Shown here: positions 1 through 6,258 of the stretch, in pieces
Layout of the letters: the number at the start of each line of letters is the position of its first letter
Numbering within the stretch: position 1 is the stretch's first letter
Origin: CBDUBS01 sp965365445
GTDB taxonomy: Bacteria > Bacteroidota > Rhodothermia > Rhodothermales > DASSAV01
NCBI GenBank assembly: GCA_965365445.1
Contig: CBDUBS010000182.1
Span: forward strand, 1-7,437
Direction of reading: 5' to 3'
Length of the DNA stretch: 7,437 bases
The notes under the pieces: generated by a model
What the model was told of the DNA's origin: nothing
What the model saw: only the letters and a program-made list of their open reading frames with translations
The model's database searches: none
Position numbers and translations under genes: made by a program

Positions 1-280
1 CGGCCATGTTGCCCAGCGTTCCTTCCGGCTTTCCGGTTTCGAGCGTAGCCGTGGCGACACCGATGACTTCGGAAACCAGCCCTTCGAGGCGCGCCCGGTA
101 CGGAGCGACGAGCAAGGCCAGTTCGGGGTCCTCAGCCAGCGAATCGGTTATAGCGGTGAACGATACCGCCGCCGGGTCTAGACCGGGTTGCACGGGAACG
201 ACCTCCGAAGCCGCACAACCACTGAGGCAGAGCAGCACCAGGGCCGCCTTGACCGAAACGGGAAAAATGGACGCTTTCAT
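1..280 (-). CDS. Lipoprotein with 5'-nucleotidase C-terminal-type domain (partial; C-terminus beyond window)
   Basis: Reading the minus strand from the ATG at 280 gives 93 residues that run off the window edge. The N-terminus is a lipoprotein signal: K2, K11, a hydrophobic stretch (AALVLLCL, 12-19) and a lipobox LSGC at 19-22, so C22 is the predicted lipidated residue. Residues 56-93 resemble the start of the 5'-nucleotidase C-terminal (substrate-binding) domain of the UshA/CpdB group: 'LLVAPYRARLE', then 'VIGVATATLETGKPEGTLGNMA', matching the family pattern of PYR, a VIG turn and a PExxLGN signature (PEGTLGN, 85-91). Such proteins bind nucleotides or related phosphate esters in the periplasm. 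In many Bacteroidota this domain is a separate gene followed by a metallophosphoesterase partner; that partner would lie left of position 1, but this is inference. No Shine-Dalgarno sequence precedes the ATG. The gene lies 136 bases downstream of the TPR gene on the same strand, so cotranscription is possible but unproven. Confidence 0.8.
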   Translation of the reverse strand, partial: MKASIFPVSVKAALVLLCLSGCAASEVVPVQPGLDPAAVSFTAITDSLAEDPELALLVAPYRARLEGLVSEVIGVATATLETGKPEGTLGNMA

Positions 281-416
281 CGGGAACAGGGATGGCGAGG
301 AGACGCCCCCGGCAGGAGGGCGGGGCAACGCAAGAGCATTGCCGTGGAGTACCCGAACTCCGTGGATATCGTTCCGCTCTGCTCCAAAACCACTCCTCGA
401 GCTTCGGGCCCCTGCC
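281..416. other. Intergenic region between the TPR gene and the nucleotidase-type lipoprotein gene
   Basis: This 136-base gap separates two minus-strand genes. I find no convincing gene, RNA or promoter in it. A short inverted repeat (GGAGT at 346-350 and ACTCC at 357-361, 6-base loop) is too weak, and has no T-run, to be called a terminator. The gap could hold a promoter for the lipoprotein gene, but no clear Bacteroidota-type -33/-7 or sigma70-type pair stands out. Confidence 0.5.
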
Positions 417-1475
417 TCAGGAGGCCGGTTGGCGGCGCATATCCGCGATGGCCCCGAGTACGGCTTCGGCACGGTCGTATTCGAGTGTGCCCTCACCGGC
501 CAGTTGTTTTACCCGTTCGAACTGAGCGATGGCCTGATCGACGCGGTTGATCTGGATGAGGAAAATCCCTTTGTTGAAATTGGCCCGAACGTGTTCGGGG
601 TTCTTTTCCAGCACCAGGTTGGTCTGCGTGATGGCTTCCATAGCATTTTGCGGGTCGTACTGGTAGGCCCAGGCCATGTTGGTGCGGGCGTCGAGGTTTT
701 CCGGATCGCCCTCGAGCGCTTTTTTGTACGCCTCCACGGCCCGAAGGGCTACTTCGGATTTGTGCGTTCCCTGTATGGTTTCCATCCACTGGCTGAGCAA
801 GTCGCCCGCCAGTACCCAGGCCTCCGGGCTGCCGGCTTCCCGGGCCAGCTCCACCTGTGCTTCGGCGGCCCGATCCATCCGGCCGGCTCCGACGAACAGA
901 TCGACGAGCGCCCGGCGGCGCGACACCCTTTCGCTTCCGCCGAGGGTTTCGATTTCCGCTTCCAGCGCTTCCGCTTGCCGGGCCGTTTCCGGCGCCAGCG
1001 GAGCGCTCTGATGCTCCCCTTCGGCCGGGGCCGTTGCCTGCGTTGCCATCGGGGCCGGGCGCTGCCCGTTTTTGCTTGCCACCGTAACGAGGAACAGGGC
1101 CGCCACCAACAGCACCGCTCCCGCCACGATCAGCCCGACACGCCGCTGCACGGACGCCGGTTCGGCCGACAGAAGACGTTCCGAGGAGCCGGCCATCGGG
1201 GAGCCGACCTGCGCCGGTGCAGTATCCTGCAAGCGGGCTCCGCACCGGCTGCAAAACCGGGCTCCTTCGGGATTTTTCCAGCCGCAATCGTTGCAGAACG
1301 GACCGGCGGGAGACTGCATGACCGGAGGGGTCACCGGGTCCTCGGCCGTATCGGCAACGGGTTCCGGTTCGCCCAGAGAGCCTGCCGGTGTGCCGCATAG
1401 CTCGCAGAGCGCAGCACCATCCGGAAGCTTCGCGCCGCATGAAGAACAAACATCCTGTCGAATCGGGTCGGGCAT
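417..1475 (-). CDS. Membrane protein with two N-terminal zinc ribbons and C-terminal TPR repeats
   Basis: The product has 352 residues. Two zinc ribbons of the short 'zinc-ribbon' type are visible: C10-x2-C13 with C24-x2-C27, and C61-x2-C64 with C75-x2-C78, each knuckle followed by Gly. They are joined by an acidic, Pro-rich linker. A single transmembrane helix spans about 113-133 and is preceded by RR (111-112), which by the positive-inside rule places the ribbons in the cytoplasm. A low-complexity Ala/Pro/Gln linker (about 138-165) leads to a helical region with at least two recognisable TPR units, at about 261-294 ('NMAWAYQYDP', then 'LEKNP') and 295-326 ('ANFNKGIF', then 'AIAQFERV'), with weaker units before them from about 185. 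The TPR part would face the periplasm and likely binds protein partners; no enzymatic residues are seen. The ATG lies 6 bases after the HU stop codon, so the two genes very probably share a transcript and may be translationally coupled; no Shine-Dalgarno sequence is seen. The partner and exact function are unknown. Confidence 0.9.
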   Translation of the reverse strand: MPDPIRQDVCSSCGAKLPDGAALCELCGTPAGSLGEPEPVADTAEDPVTPPVMQSPAGPFCNDCGWKNPEGARFCSRCGARLQDTAPAQVGSPMAGSSERLLSAEPASVQRRVGLIVAGAVLLVAALFLVTVASKNGQRPAPMATQATAPAEGEHQSAPLAPETARQAEALEAEIETLGGSERVSRRRALVDLFVGAGRMDRAAEAQVELAREAGSPEAWVLAGDLLSQWMETIQGTHKSEVALRAVEAYKKALEGDPENLDARTNMAWAYQYDPQNAMEAITQTNLVLEKNPEHVRANFNKGIFLIQINRVDQAIAQFERVKQLAGEGTLEYDRAEAVLGAIADMRRQPAS

Positions 1476-1481
1476 ACTGGA

Positions 1482-1784
1482 TTAACGCTTTTTCTCCCGG
1501 GATTTGAGCGACCGATCCACCTCGTCTCGCAGCCCCGGTGAAAACCGGAATATGGGGGTATACCGATCGGCGATAGGAATGGCCTCGTTCGTGCGCAGGT
1601 TGCGCCCGACGCGGGCCGTACTCGAACGAACCGAGAAGTTCCCGAACCCGCGCAGGTCCACGCGCTCACCCTCGATCAGAGACTGCCTTACGACGGACAA
1701 GAATCCGTTGATTACAGCCTCGGTTTCGATCCGGGTGAGCCCGGTCCCTGCTGCAACGGCTTCTATGATTTCTGATTTGGTCAC
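1482..1784 (-). CDS. HU/IHF-family DNA-binding protein
   Basis: The product has 100 residues, close to the usual 90-100 of the family, which bends DNA as a dimer in the nucleoid. The N-terminal helical dimer region (1-40, MTKSEIIEAVAAGTGLT) is followed by the conserved beta element RGFGNF (45-50), the DNA-binding arm (about 53-75; R53, R58, R61, R64, R74) and the C-terminal FRFSPGLRDEV segment (79-89), which stands where FKPSKxLRxxV is usual. The start is a GTG: the family N-terminus begins there and no in-frame ATG lies upstream. At the arm tip, where the family normally has RNPxTG, this protein has R61-N62-L63-R64-T65-N66. The DNA-intercalating proline (position 63 in HU) is therefore leucine, and the following Gly is Asn. 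The tail is basic (LKSREKKR). It is the first gene of a probable operon with the zinc-ribbon/TPR gene 6 bases downstream. The RGFGNF and AIPI segments look more IHF-like than HU-like, but I cannot assign alpha or beta subunit. Confidence 0.95.
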   Translation of the reverse strand: MTKSEIIEAVAAGTGLTRIETEAVINGFLSVVRQSLIEGERVDLRGFGNFSVRSSTARVGRNLRTNEAIPIADRYTPIFRFSPGLRDEVDRSLKSREKKR

Positions 1785-2002
1785 GGCTTCAGGGGCAATC
1801 GGATTGGGGTTTACCGGGGCGCACGCGGACGTAAACGCCGTTCAGGCGGACAGGATTCCCCGGCGACACCACGTTCCACCGGCGCTGGTCAACGGTTCAT
1901 CCCGTTTACGTGTCGGTTCCCGGCATTTCCGTGGCGAGCATGGGGGCGGGAGCGTATTTTAGACGGTTGCCGCCCGTTTCATGCACCGGTCGCCCCGCTC
2001 CC
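1785..2002. promoter_or_regulatory. Divergent intergenic (promoter) region between HU and the M1 peptidase
   Basis: This stretch must hold the promoters for the HU operon (leftward) and the peptidase (rightward). Rightward, TATTTT at 1955-1960 is a plausible -10-like element about 43 bases before the chosen start, but its -35 partner is weak. Leftward, TTGACC (complement of 1887-1892) resembles a -35 box but lacks a good -10 at the usual spacing. GTTTAC occurs at 1809-1814 and 1904-1909, and its complement at 1831-1836. Neither flanking gene has a Shine-Dalgarno sequence. The in-frame extension of the peptidase frame into 1910-2002 is not believed to be coding, because a signal peptide begins at 2003. 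Confidence 0.55.
1829..1911. repeat. 9-bp perfect inverted repeat ACGTAAACG ... CGTTTACGT
   Basis: The left arm is at 1829-1837 and the right arm at 1903-1911, with 65 bases between them. The arms lie in the divergent control region and are AT-richer than their surroundings. The arrangement fits a pair of binding sites for one regulator, possibly acting on both promoters. Chance occurrence cannot be excluded from one locus. Confidence 0.4.
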
Positions 2003-4999
2003 ATGATGGTCCGTACCCTGCTGTTTTTCGCCCTTCTGTCGGCGTTGGGGTTCCCGACGGCTCGCGGACAATCCGCCGACACGTGGCAACAGAGGGTCCG
2101 GTATGAAATGGACGTCACCTTACATCCGGACCGGCATCGGATGGAGGGGAAACAACGCCTGACGTACCTCAACAACTCGCCGGATACGCTGCACCGGGTG
2201 TTTTACCATCTCTATTACAACGCATTCAACCCCAACTCGATGATGGCCCGGCGCAATCGGGAGCTACCCGACCCGGACGCCCGCATCGTTCCCCGGCTGT
2301 ACAACCTCAAACCCGAGGAAATCGGCTACCATCGCATCCTCTCCCTCCGCCAGGAAGGGATGCCCCTCGCCTATCGGGAGCACGATACCATCCTGCAAGT
2401 AGACCTTGCCCGGCCGATCCTGCCGGGCGACTCGACCGTGCTCGACCTTCGGTTCGAGTCCCAGATGCCCCTGCTGACCCGGCGCGGCGGCCGCGACAGC
2501 CGGGAAGGCGTGGCCTTTTCGATGAGCCAGTGGTACCCCAAAATAGCCGCGTACGATGAGCGCGGTTGGCACGCCGATCCGTACGTGGGGCGGGAGTTCT
2601 ACGCTCCTTTCGGCACGTTCGACGTGACGCTCCGCTTGCCGTCGCCGTACATCGTCGGGGCGACCGGGGTGTTGCTGAACGGCGACGAAATCGGGTACGG
2701 GTACGAAACACCGGGCCGAGCGGCTCCGGTCCACCTCCCGACGGATACGCTTTTCTGGCGTTTCCATGCGGAGAACGTACATGATTTTGCTTGGTCCGCC
2801 GACCCTGAGTATACACACGACCGAATTGCCGGGCCGAACGGTACGACGGTGCATCTGGTGTACCAGCAAGCCGACAGCGCCATCTGGCGCCCTCTGCGGG
2901 AGTACGTACCCCGGCTGCTCGAAGCCTTCACGGCCGTGTTCGGACCGTACCGATACCCGCAGTTCACGGTGGCTCAGGCCGGCGACGGCGGGATGGAATA
3001 CCCGATGATCGTATTCATAACCGGCCGCTCGGCCGGCGCGCTCCGATCCATAACCAACCACGAAGCGGCGCACGAGTGGTTCTACGCCATGGTAGGCACC
3101 AACGAAACCGACTACGCCTGGATGGACGAAGGCTTTACCAGCTTCGCTTCGGGGGCCGCCCAGGCTTACCTCGCCGGCAAGGAGCCGGGAAGCTCCTCCG
3201 GAACCCTCCTCAACATCGTCAATGCGCAAGAGCGAGGAATTTTCGAACCGCTGAGTACGCCCTCGGACTGGTTTTCCACGAATGCCGCTTATGGAACGGC
3301 CGCGTACTCCGGTGGCGTGATGGTGGCGTCGATGCTCGGGTATGTGGTCTCCGACTCGGTGCGGAACCGCATTTTTCGGGAGTACATCCGGCAGTACACA
3401 TTCCGGCAACCCGATCCGTACGATCTGGAGCGGGTTGCCGAACAGGTGAGCGGCCTTCGGCTCGACTGGTTTTTCGATCAGCTTACCCGCACCACGCACA
3501 CGCTGGATTATGCCGTGGAAGCATTCTCCTCTCGCCGACAACCCGACGGCGACTGGAAGACGCACGTGCGCCTGCGAAGAAACGACCCGTTGGTGATGCC
3601 GGTGGACCTGGCGATCGACCTGGAAGGAGGCGGGCGGCAATGGGTTACCATTCCCATCAACGAAATGCTGGGGCACAAGCCGACGCCGGCCGGTTGGATC
3701 GTAGGGGCTCCGTGGGCCTGGACCTCATCGTCGTACGAGCTGGAGGTAAACCTGCCAGTGCGCGCCCTCGGAGCCCGCATCGATCCGGACGGGCGCCTGC
3801 CGGATATCAACAGACTGAACAACAACGCCCGATTTCCTGTTCAGGCGCACCTGTTCGAGCCGCCCCGCTCCCAGTGGTTCCGTTACGACGTAGGGTACCG
3901 TCCGCTGGTCGGGTATGCCTCCGGGTACGGCGCTGCCGTCGGCCTCCGGGCGCGCGGGCAGTACCTCAACGGACGTTACCCGGTTACGGCCACCCTGAAA
4001 TTATGGCCTGCCGCCTTGTATGCCGCCGACAGGCGCTGGTGGGAAGGGATCGACTATGATCTTGGATATGCCACCCGTACCGATCCGATAGCAGGACGCC
4101 CGGCCTTCGGGTTTCTGGCGCGAAAGCATCTCGGTGTGCTGGAAAACCGGGTATATGCGGCATGGGCGCTCGGGCGCAGCATCCGGCCGGCGGTTCAGCG
4201 AAGCGTTACGATTGCGCTGCTGCACCAGTTCGCGACGGGCGAGCGCACGTTCTCGGCAGGAGGCGGGGCGTTTTTTCCCCACAAGAATACGGCGTCGGCT
4301 CTCCTCACGTATGACGCCGGCCGGGGACCTCATCGGTTCCGGTTCGAAATGGAAACAGGCGGAAGCCTGCGGCGAAGCGACTTTTTTCAGGAAAGCTGGG
4401 CGGCGCACCGACTCACTGCCGAAGGTACGGCCGCCGCATCGCGGGCAGGGCTGGATGCATCCCTTCGGATGAAGGTCGGGCTGGCCTCGCCGGATCTGCT
4501 GCCGCAGAAACTGTTCGCGCCGGGTTATGGATCGCTTGAGGAACAGTGGAGAAATGCCGCCTTCCGGACTGCCGCCGGCGTTTTCGCCCGGCCCGTTCAG
4601 GAAGCGCACCTGGTTGCCTTCGGAAGCCCGGGGCCGATAGCATATGGCCTCGAAAGGCCCGTCATAGGGACGCGGATAGCCGCTCTCACCGCCGAGGTCG
4701 GAGGAAAACCACTGCCCGATTCGCCCTGGCTCCGGTCCCTTTCGACGGGCGTGTTTGTGGGCGCTGCGCACGTAGAAGGAGGAGGGTACGAACCCCGACG
4801 GGATCTGGCGGACGCCGGGCTACGGGTGAGCTACGACGTCGCTACGCTGAGCCGCCTCGACCGATGGATCCGGCAATCCGACGTACTCGCCGGACTGCAC
4901 CTCTCGGCGCGTTTTCCGATCTGGGTGAGCAACCCGGGGCGGGCCGGAAGCAGCGAGCCGTTTGCGTTCCGCTGGCTCATAGGAATCGACGTGCGCTGA
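2003..4999 (+). CDS. Secreted M1-family zinc metallopeptidase with C-terminal beta-barrel-like domain
   Basis: From the ATG at 2003 the product has 998 residues. The start is chosen because a classic signal peptide begins there (MMVRTLLFFALLSALG, cleavage likely after A20-R-G22); the frame extends upstream to ATGs at 1910 and 1940, which would bury that signal. Residues about 23-250 form the beta-rich N-terminal domain of the M1 family. The active site is intact: HEAAH at 353-357 supplies zinc ligands H353 and H357 and catalytic E354, and E376 (18 residues after H357) is the third ligand. GGMEYP at 329-334 stands where GxMEN binds the peptide N-terminus in classical aminopeptidases, and Y435 (AYSGG) is the likely transition-state tyrosine. 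Family members cleave N-terminal residues from peptides. After about residue 540 comes a beta domain, then from about 624 to the end a long series of alternating, aromatic-rich strands ending in 'FRWLIGIDVR', which looks like an outer-membrane barrel. This suggests a protease anchored in the outer membrane. The gene is transcribed alone and converges on cdsA. Confidence 0.92.
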   Translation: MMVRTLLFFALLSALGFPTARGQSADTWQQRVRYEMDVTLHPDRHRMEGKQRLTYLNNSPDTLHRVFYHLYYNAFNPNSMMARRNRELPDPDARIVPRLYNLKPEEIGYHRILSLRQEGMPLAYREHDTILQVDLARPILPGDSTVLDLRFESQMPLLTRRGGRDSREGVAFSMSQWYPKIAAYDERGWHADPYVGREFYAPFGTFDVTLRLPSPYIVGATGVLLNGDEIGYGYETPGRAAPVHLPTDTLFWRFHAENVHDFAWSADPEYTHDRIAGPNGTTVHLVYQQADSAIWRPLREYVPRLLEAFTAVFGPYRYPQFTVAQAGDGGMEYPMIVFITGRSAGALRSITNHEAAHEWFYAMVGTNETDYAWMDEGFTSFASGAAQAYLAGKEPGSSSGTLLNIVNAQERGIFEPLSTPSDWFSTNAAYGTAAYSGGVMVASMLGYVVSDSVRNRIFREYIRQYTFRQPDPYDLERVAEQVSGLRLDWFFDQLTRTTHTLDYAVEAFSSRRQPDGDWKTHVRLRRNDPLVMPVDLAIDLEGGGRQWVTIPINEMLGHKPTPAGWIVGAPWAWTSSSYELEVNLPVRALGARIDPDGRLPDINRLNNNARFPVQAHLFEPPRSQWFRYDVGYRPLVGYASGYGAAVGLRARGQYLNGRYPVTATLKLWPAALYAADRRWWEGIDYDLGYATRTDPIAGRPAFGFLARKHLGVLENRVYAAWALGRSIRPAVQRSVTIALLHQFATGERTFSAGGGAFFPHKNTASALLTYDAGRGPHRFRFEMETGGSLRRSDFFQESWAAHRLTAEGTAAASRAGLDASLRMKVGLASPDLLPQKLFAPGYGSLEEQWRNAAFRTAAGVFARPVQEAHLVAFGSPGPIAYGLERPVIGTRIAALTAEVGGKPLPDSPWLRSLSTGVFVGAAHVEGGGYEPRRDLADAGLRVSYDVATLSRLDRWIRQSDVLAGLHLSARFPIWVSNPGRAGSSEPFAFRWLIGIDVR

Positions 5000-5002
5000 G
5001 CC

Positions 5003-5878
5003 TCAGGGGGTAAAGAAAAGGCCCGCCGCATAGCGGAGGTAAAGAAAGATGAGCGGCGCCGCCACGATGACGGCGTCAAAACGATCCAGCACCCCCCCGT
5101 GCCCCGGCAACAGCGAGCCGGAATCCTTCATCCCGACGGATCGCTTGAGCCGGCTTTCCGCCAGATCCCCCAACTGACTGACCACGCCCCCGATCAGCGC
5201 CAGCGCGGCGAGATGTGCCCACGCCAGAAACGGGAGCAGAGTCAGCTTCAGCACTACAGCCACCACAACCGCTCCCGCTACCCCACCCAGCGAACCTTCC
5301 ATCGTTTTCTTTGGCGAAATAGCCGGGGCGAGCGGCCGCCGCCCGAAGGCTCTACCCGTGTAATAGGCGAAGGTATCCGTAGCCCAGACGAGCAGGAACG
5401 TCGTCAATACGAGGTAGAAAGCTTCGGCGGAGCCGACCTCGGGGCCTTCTGCCTGCCGCAGATCCACCAGGAAGGAAAGAGGCAACACCGGATACAGCAG
5501 TCCCAGACCTGTCGCAGCGAGCCGCTCGATGGGTTTATGCTCGCCGGCCCGGATGAACACGCTGCCGACGAACAGGAGAATCGCCGCCGCTACGCCCAGC
5601 GGCAGACTCCACGGGGCCAGCGGCCTCAGCGCAAGCAGCAGCCCCAGGCCCAGACCTGCGGCATAGTAGGGCCGGACGCCTCCCGCTTCGGAGAGCCGAT
5701 ACAATTCGTGCTGCCCGATGAGGGCCACGGCTGCCACAAGTATCCCGAAGGGCCAGCCGCCCAGATACGCCAGAAGAAGGAAAAGCGGCGCCCCGACCAG
5801 GGCCGTAATCACACGGAGCGTGGCATTGGCCGCAGGGCGCCGCTCGAGCGGTTGCATCGGTACGTTAGAGGCGCTCAT
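5003..5878 (-). CDS. cdsA: Phosphatidate cytidylyltransferase (CDP-diacylglycerol synthase)
   Basis: The enzyme makes CDP-diacylglycerol from CTP and phosphatidic acid at the inner membrane, the branch point for phosphatidylethanolamine, phosphatidylglycerol and cardiolipin. The product has 291 residues, normal for the family, with multiple hydrophobic helices from about residue 22 onward. The C-terminal family signature is complete at 242-268: S242, K245-R246, K251-D252, then PGHGG (258-262), D265-R266 and D268. The upstream conserved block at about 166-196 (D168-x-F-A-Y, then ISPKKTMEGS at 187-196) is also present. I chose the ATG at 5878, which overlaps the end of the DUF2007 gene by 14 bases and is directly preceded by GAGG; an ATG at 5857 (7 bases after the DUF2007 stop) is the alternative and would remove only seven residues. 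It is the last gene of the operon; its stop lies 3 bases from the convergent peptidase stop, leaving no room for a separate terminator. Confidence 0.97.
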   Translation of the reverse strand: MSASNVPMQPLERRPAANATLRVITALVGAPLFLLLAYLGGWPFGILVAAVALIGQHELYRLSEAGGVRPYYAAGLGLGLLLALRPLAPWSLPLGVAAAILLFVGSVFIRAGEHKPIERLAATGLGLLYPVLPLSFLVDLRQAEGPEVGSAEAFYLVLTTFLLVWATDTFAYYTGRAFGRRPLAPAISPKKTMEGSLGGVAGAVVVAVVLKLTLLPFLAWAHLAALALIGGVVSQLGDLAESRLKRSVGMKDSGSLLPGHGGVLDRFDAVIVAAPLIFLYLRYAAGLFFTP

Positions 5879-6245
5879 CCTCGTCTTCCGGCTCGTCCGG
5901 GACTGATAACCGAATGGACTCGATGCCGGAATCCAGCATGGCTTCCCGTTCCGGATCGTGCGCCGGCAGAGCCGCAGGATCAGCCGACATAGCCGCTTCG
6001 CTGATTTCCGCATCGGAGGGCGGGAGGCTTTCGAGCAGCGCAACGGCCTCGTCCGCCCGATCGGCCTGCACGAGTACATTTACCTTGGCCAGATCCCCGA
6101 CGTTCAGGTTGAATGCATGGTCGCGCTGCGTGAGCACCACCGCCGGGATGCCGGCATCGTCCAGGCGATCCCGAACCATGTCGGCCTCATAATCGGTTCC
6201 GCTTTTGAAAACGGTGATCCATCCTTCATACTGGTCGTCTGTCAT
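5865..6245 (-). CDS. DUF2007-family small protein (putative signal-transducing protein)
   Basis: The product has 126 residues. The core (about 8-75) fits the DUF2007 pattern: 'WITVFKSGTDYEADMVRDRL', then 'DDAGIPAVVLTQRD', a loop, then 'VNVLVQADRADEAVALLES', predicted as a ferredoxin-like beta-alpha-beta fold. Family members are small cytoplasmic proteins, sometimes fused to zinc ribbons, with no established biochemical role. The C-terminal 50 residues are acidic and probably disordered, ending in 'DEPEDEDERL'. The ATG at 6245 is preceded by a good Shine-Dalgarno sequence (AGGAGA, 7-base spacing). The stop codon of the upstream protease gene lies within that ribosome-binding site, and the cdsA start lies inside this gene's last codons, so translation of all three is probably linked. 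The position beside cdsA and a membrane protease hints at an envelope role, but that is inference. Confidence 0.9.
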   Translation of the reverse strand: MTDDQYEGWITVFKSGTDYEADMVRDRLDDAGIPAVVLTQRDHAFNLNVGDLAKVNVLVQADRADEAVALLESLPPSDAEISEAAMSADPAALPAHDPEREAMLDSGIESIRLSVPDEPEDEDERL

Positions 6246-6252
6246 ATGGTCG

Positions 6253-6258
6253 TCTCCT
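6253..6258 (-). promoter_or_regulatory. Shine-Dalgarno site of the DUF2007 gene
   Basis: The minus-strand sequence AGGAGA lies 7 bases before the ATG at 6245. It shares its first base with the stop codon (TAA, 6260-6258) of the upstream CPBP gene, so ribosomes finishing that gene end on this site. It is the only strong Shine-Dalgarno sequence seen among the six genes here. Confidence 0.8.

Noticed and set aside
346..361. 5-bp hairpin between the TPR and lipoprotein genes
   Set aside because: The stem is short and no T-run follows, so it does not support a terminator call.
6..1400. 464-codon open frame on the plus strand opposite the lipoprotein and TPR genes
   Set aside because: It is antisense to two genes with clear family features (lipobox plus nucleotidase motif; zinc ribbons, transmembrane helix and TPRs). 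Its own protein is Arg/Gly/Pro-rich without domain signs, as expected for a shadow frame in GC-rich DNA.
1910..2002. Upstream in-frame extension of the peptidase (ATGs at 1910 and 1940)
   Set aside because: The residues encoded here do not resemble a signal sequence, and a clear signal peptide begins at 2003; the segment also overlaps the control region.
2264..3676. 470-codon open frame on the minus strand inside the peptidase gene
   Set aside because: It runs antisense to the M1 catalytic region with its intact zinc site and shows no recognisable family.
5099..5992. 297-codon open frame on the plus strand across cdsA
   Set aside because: It is antisense to cdsA with its complete signature and is rich in Gln/Arg/Pro without a domain; it is a shadow.
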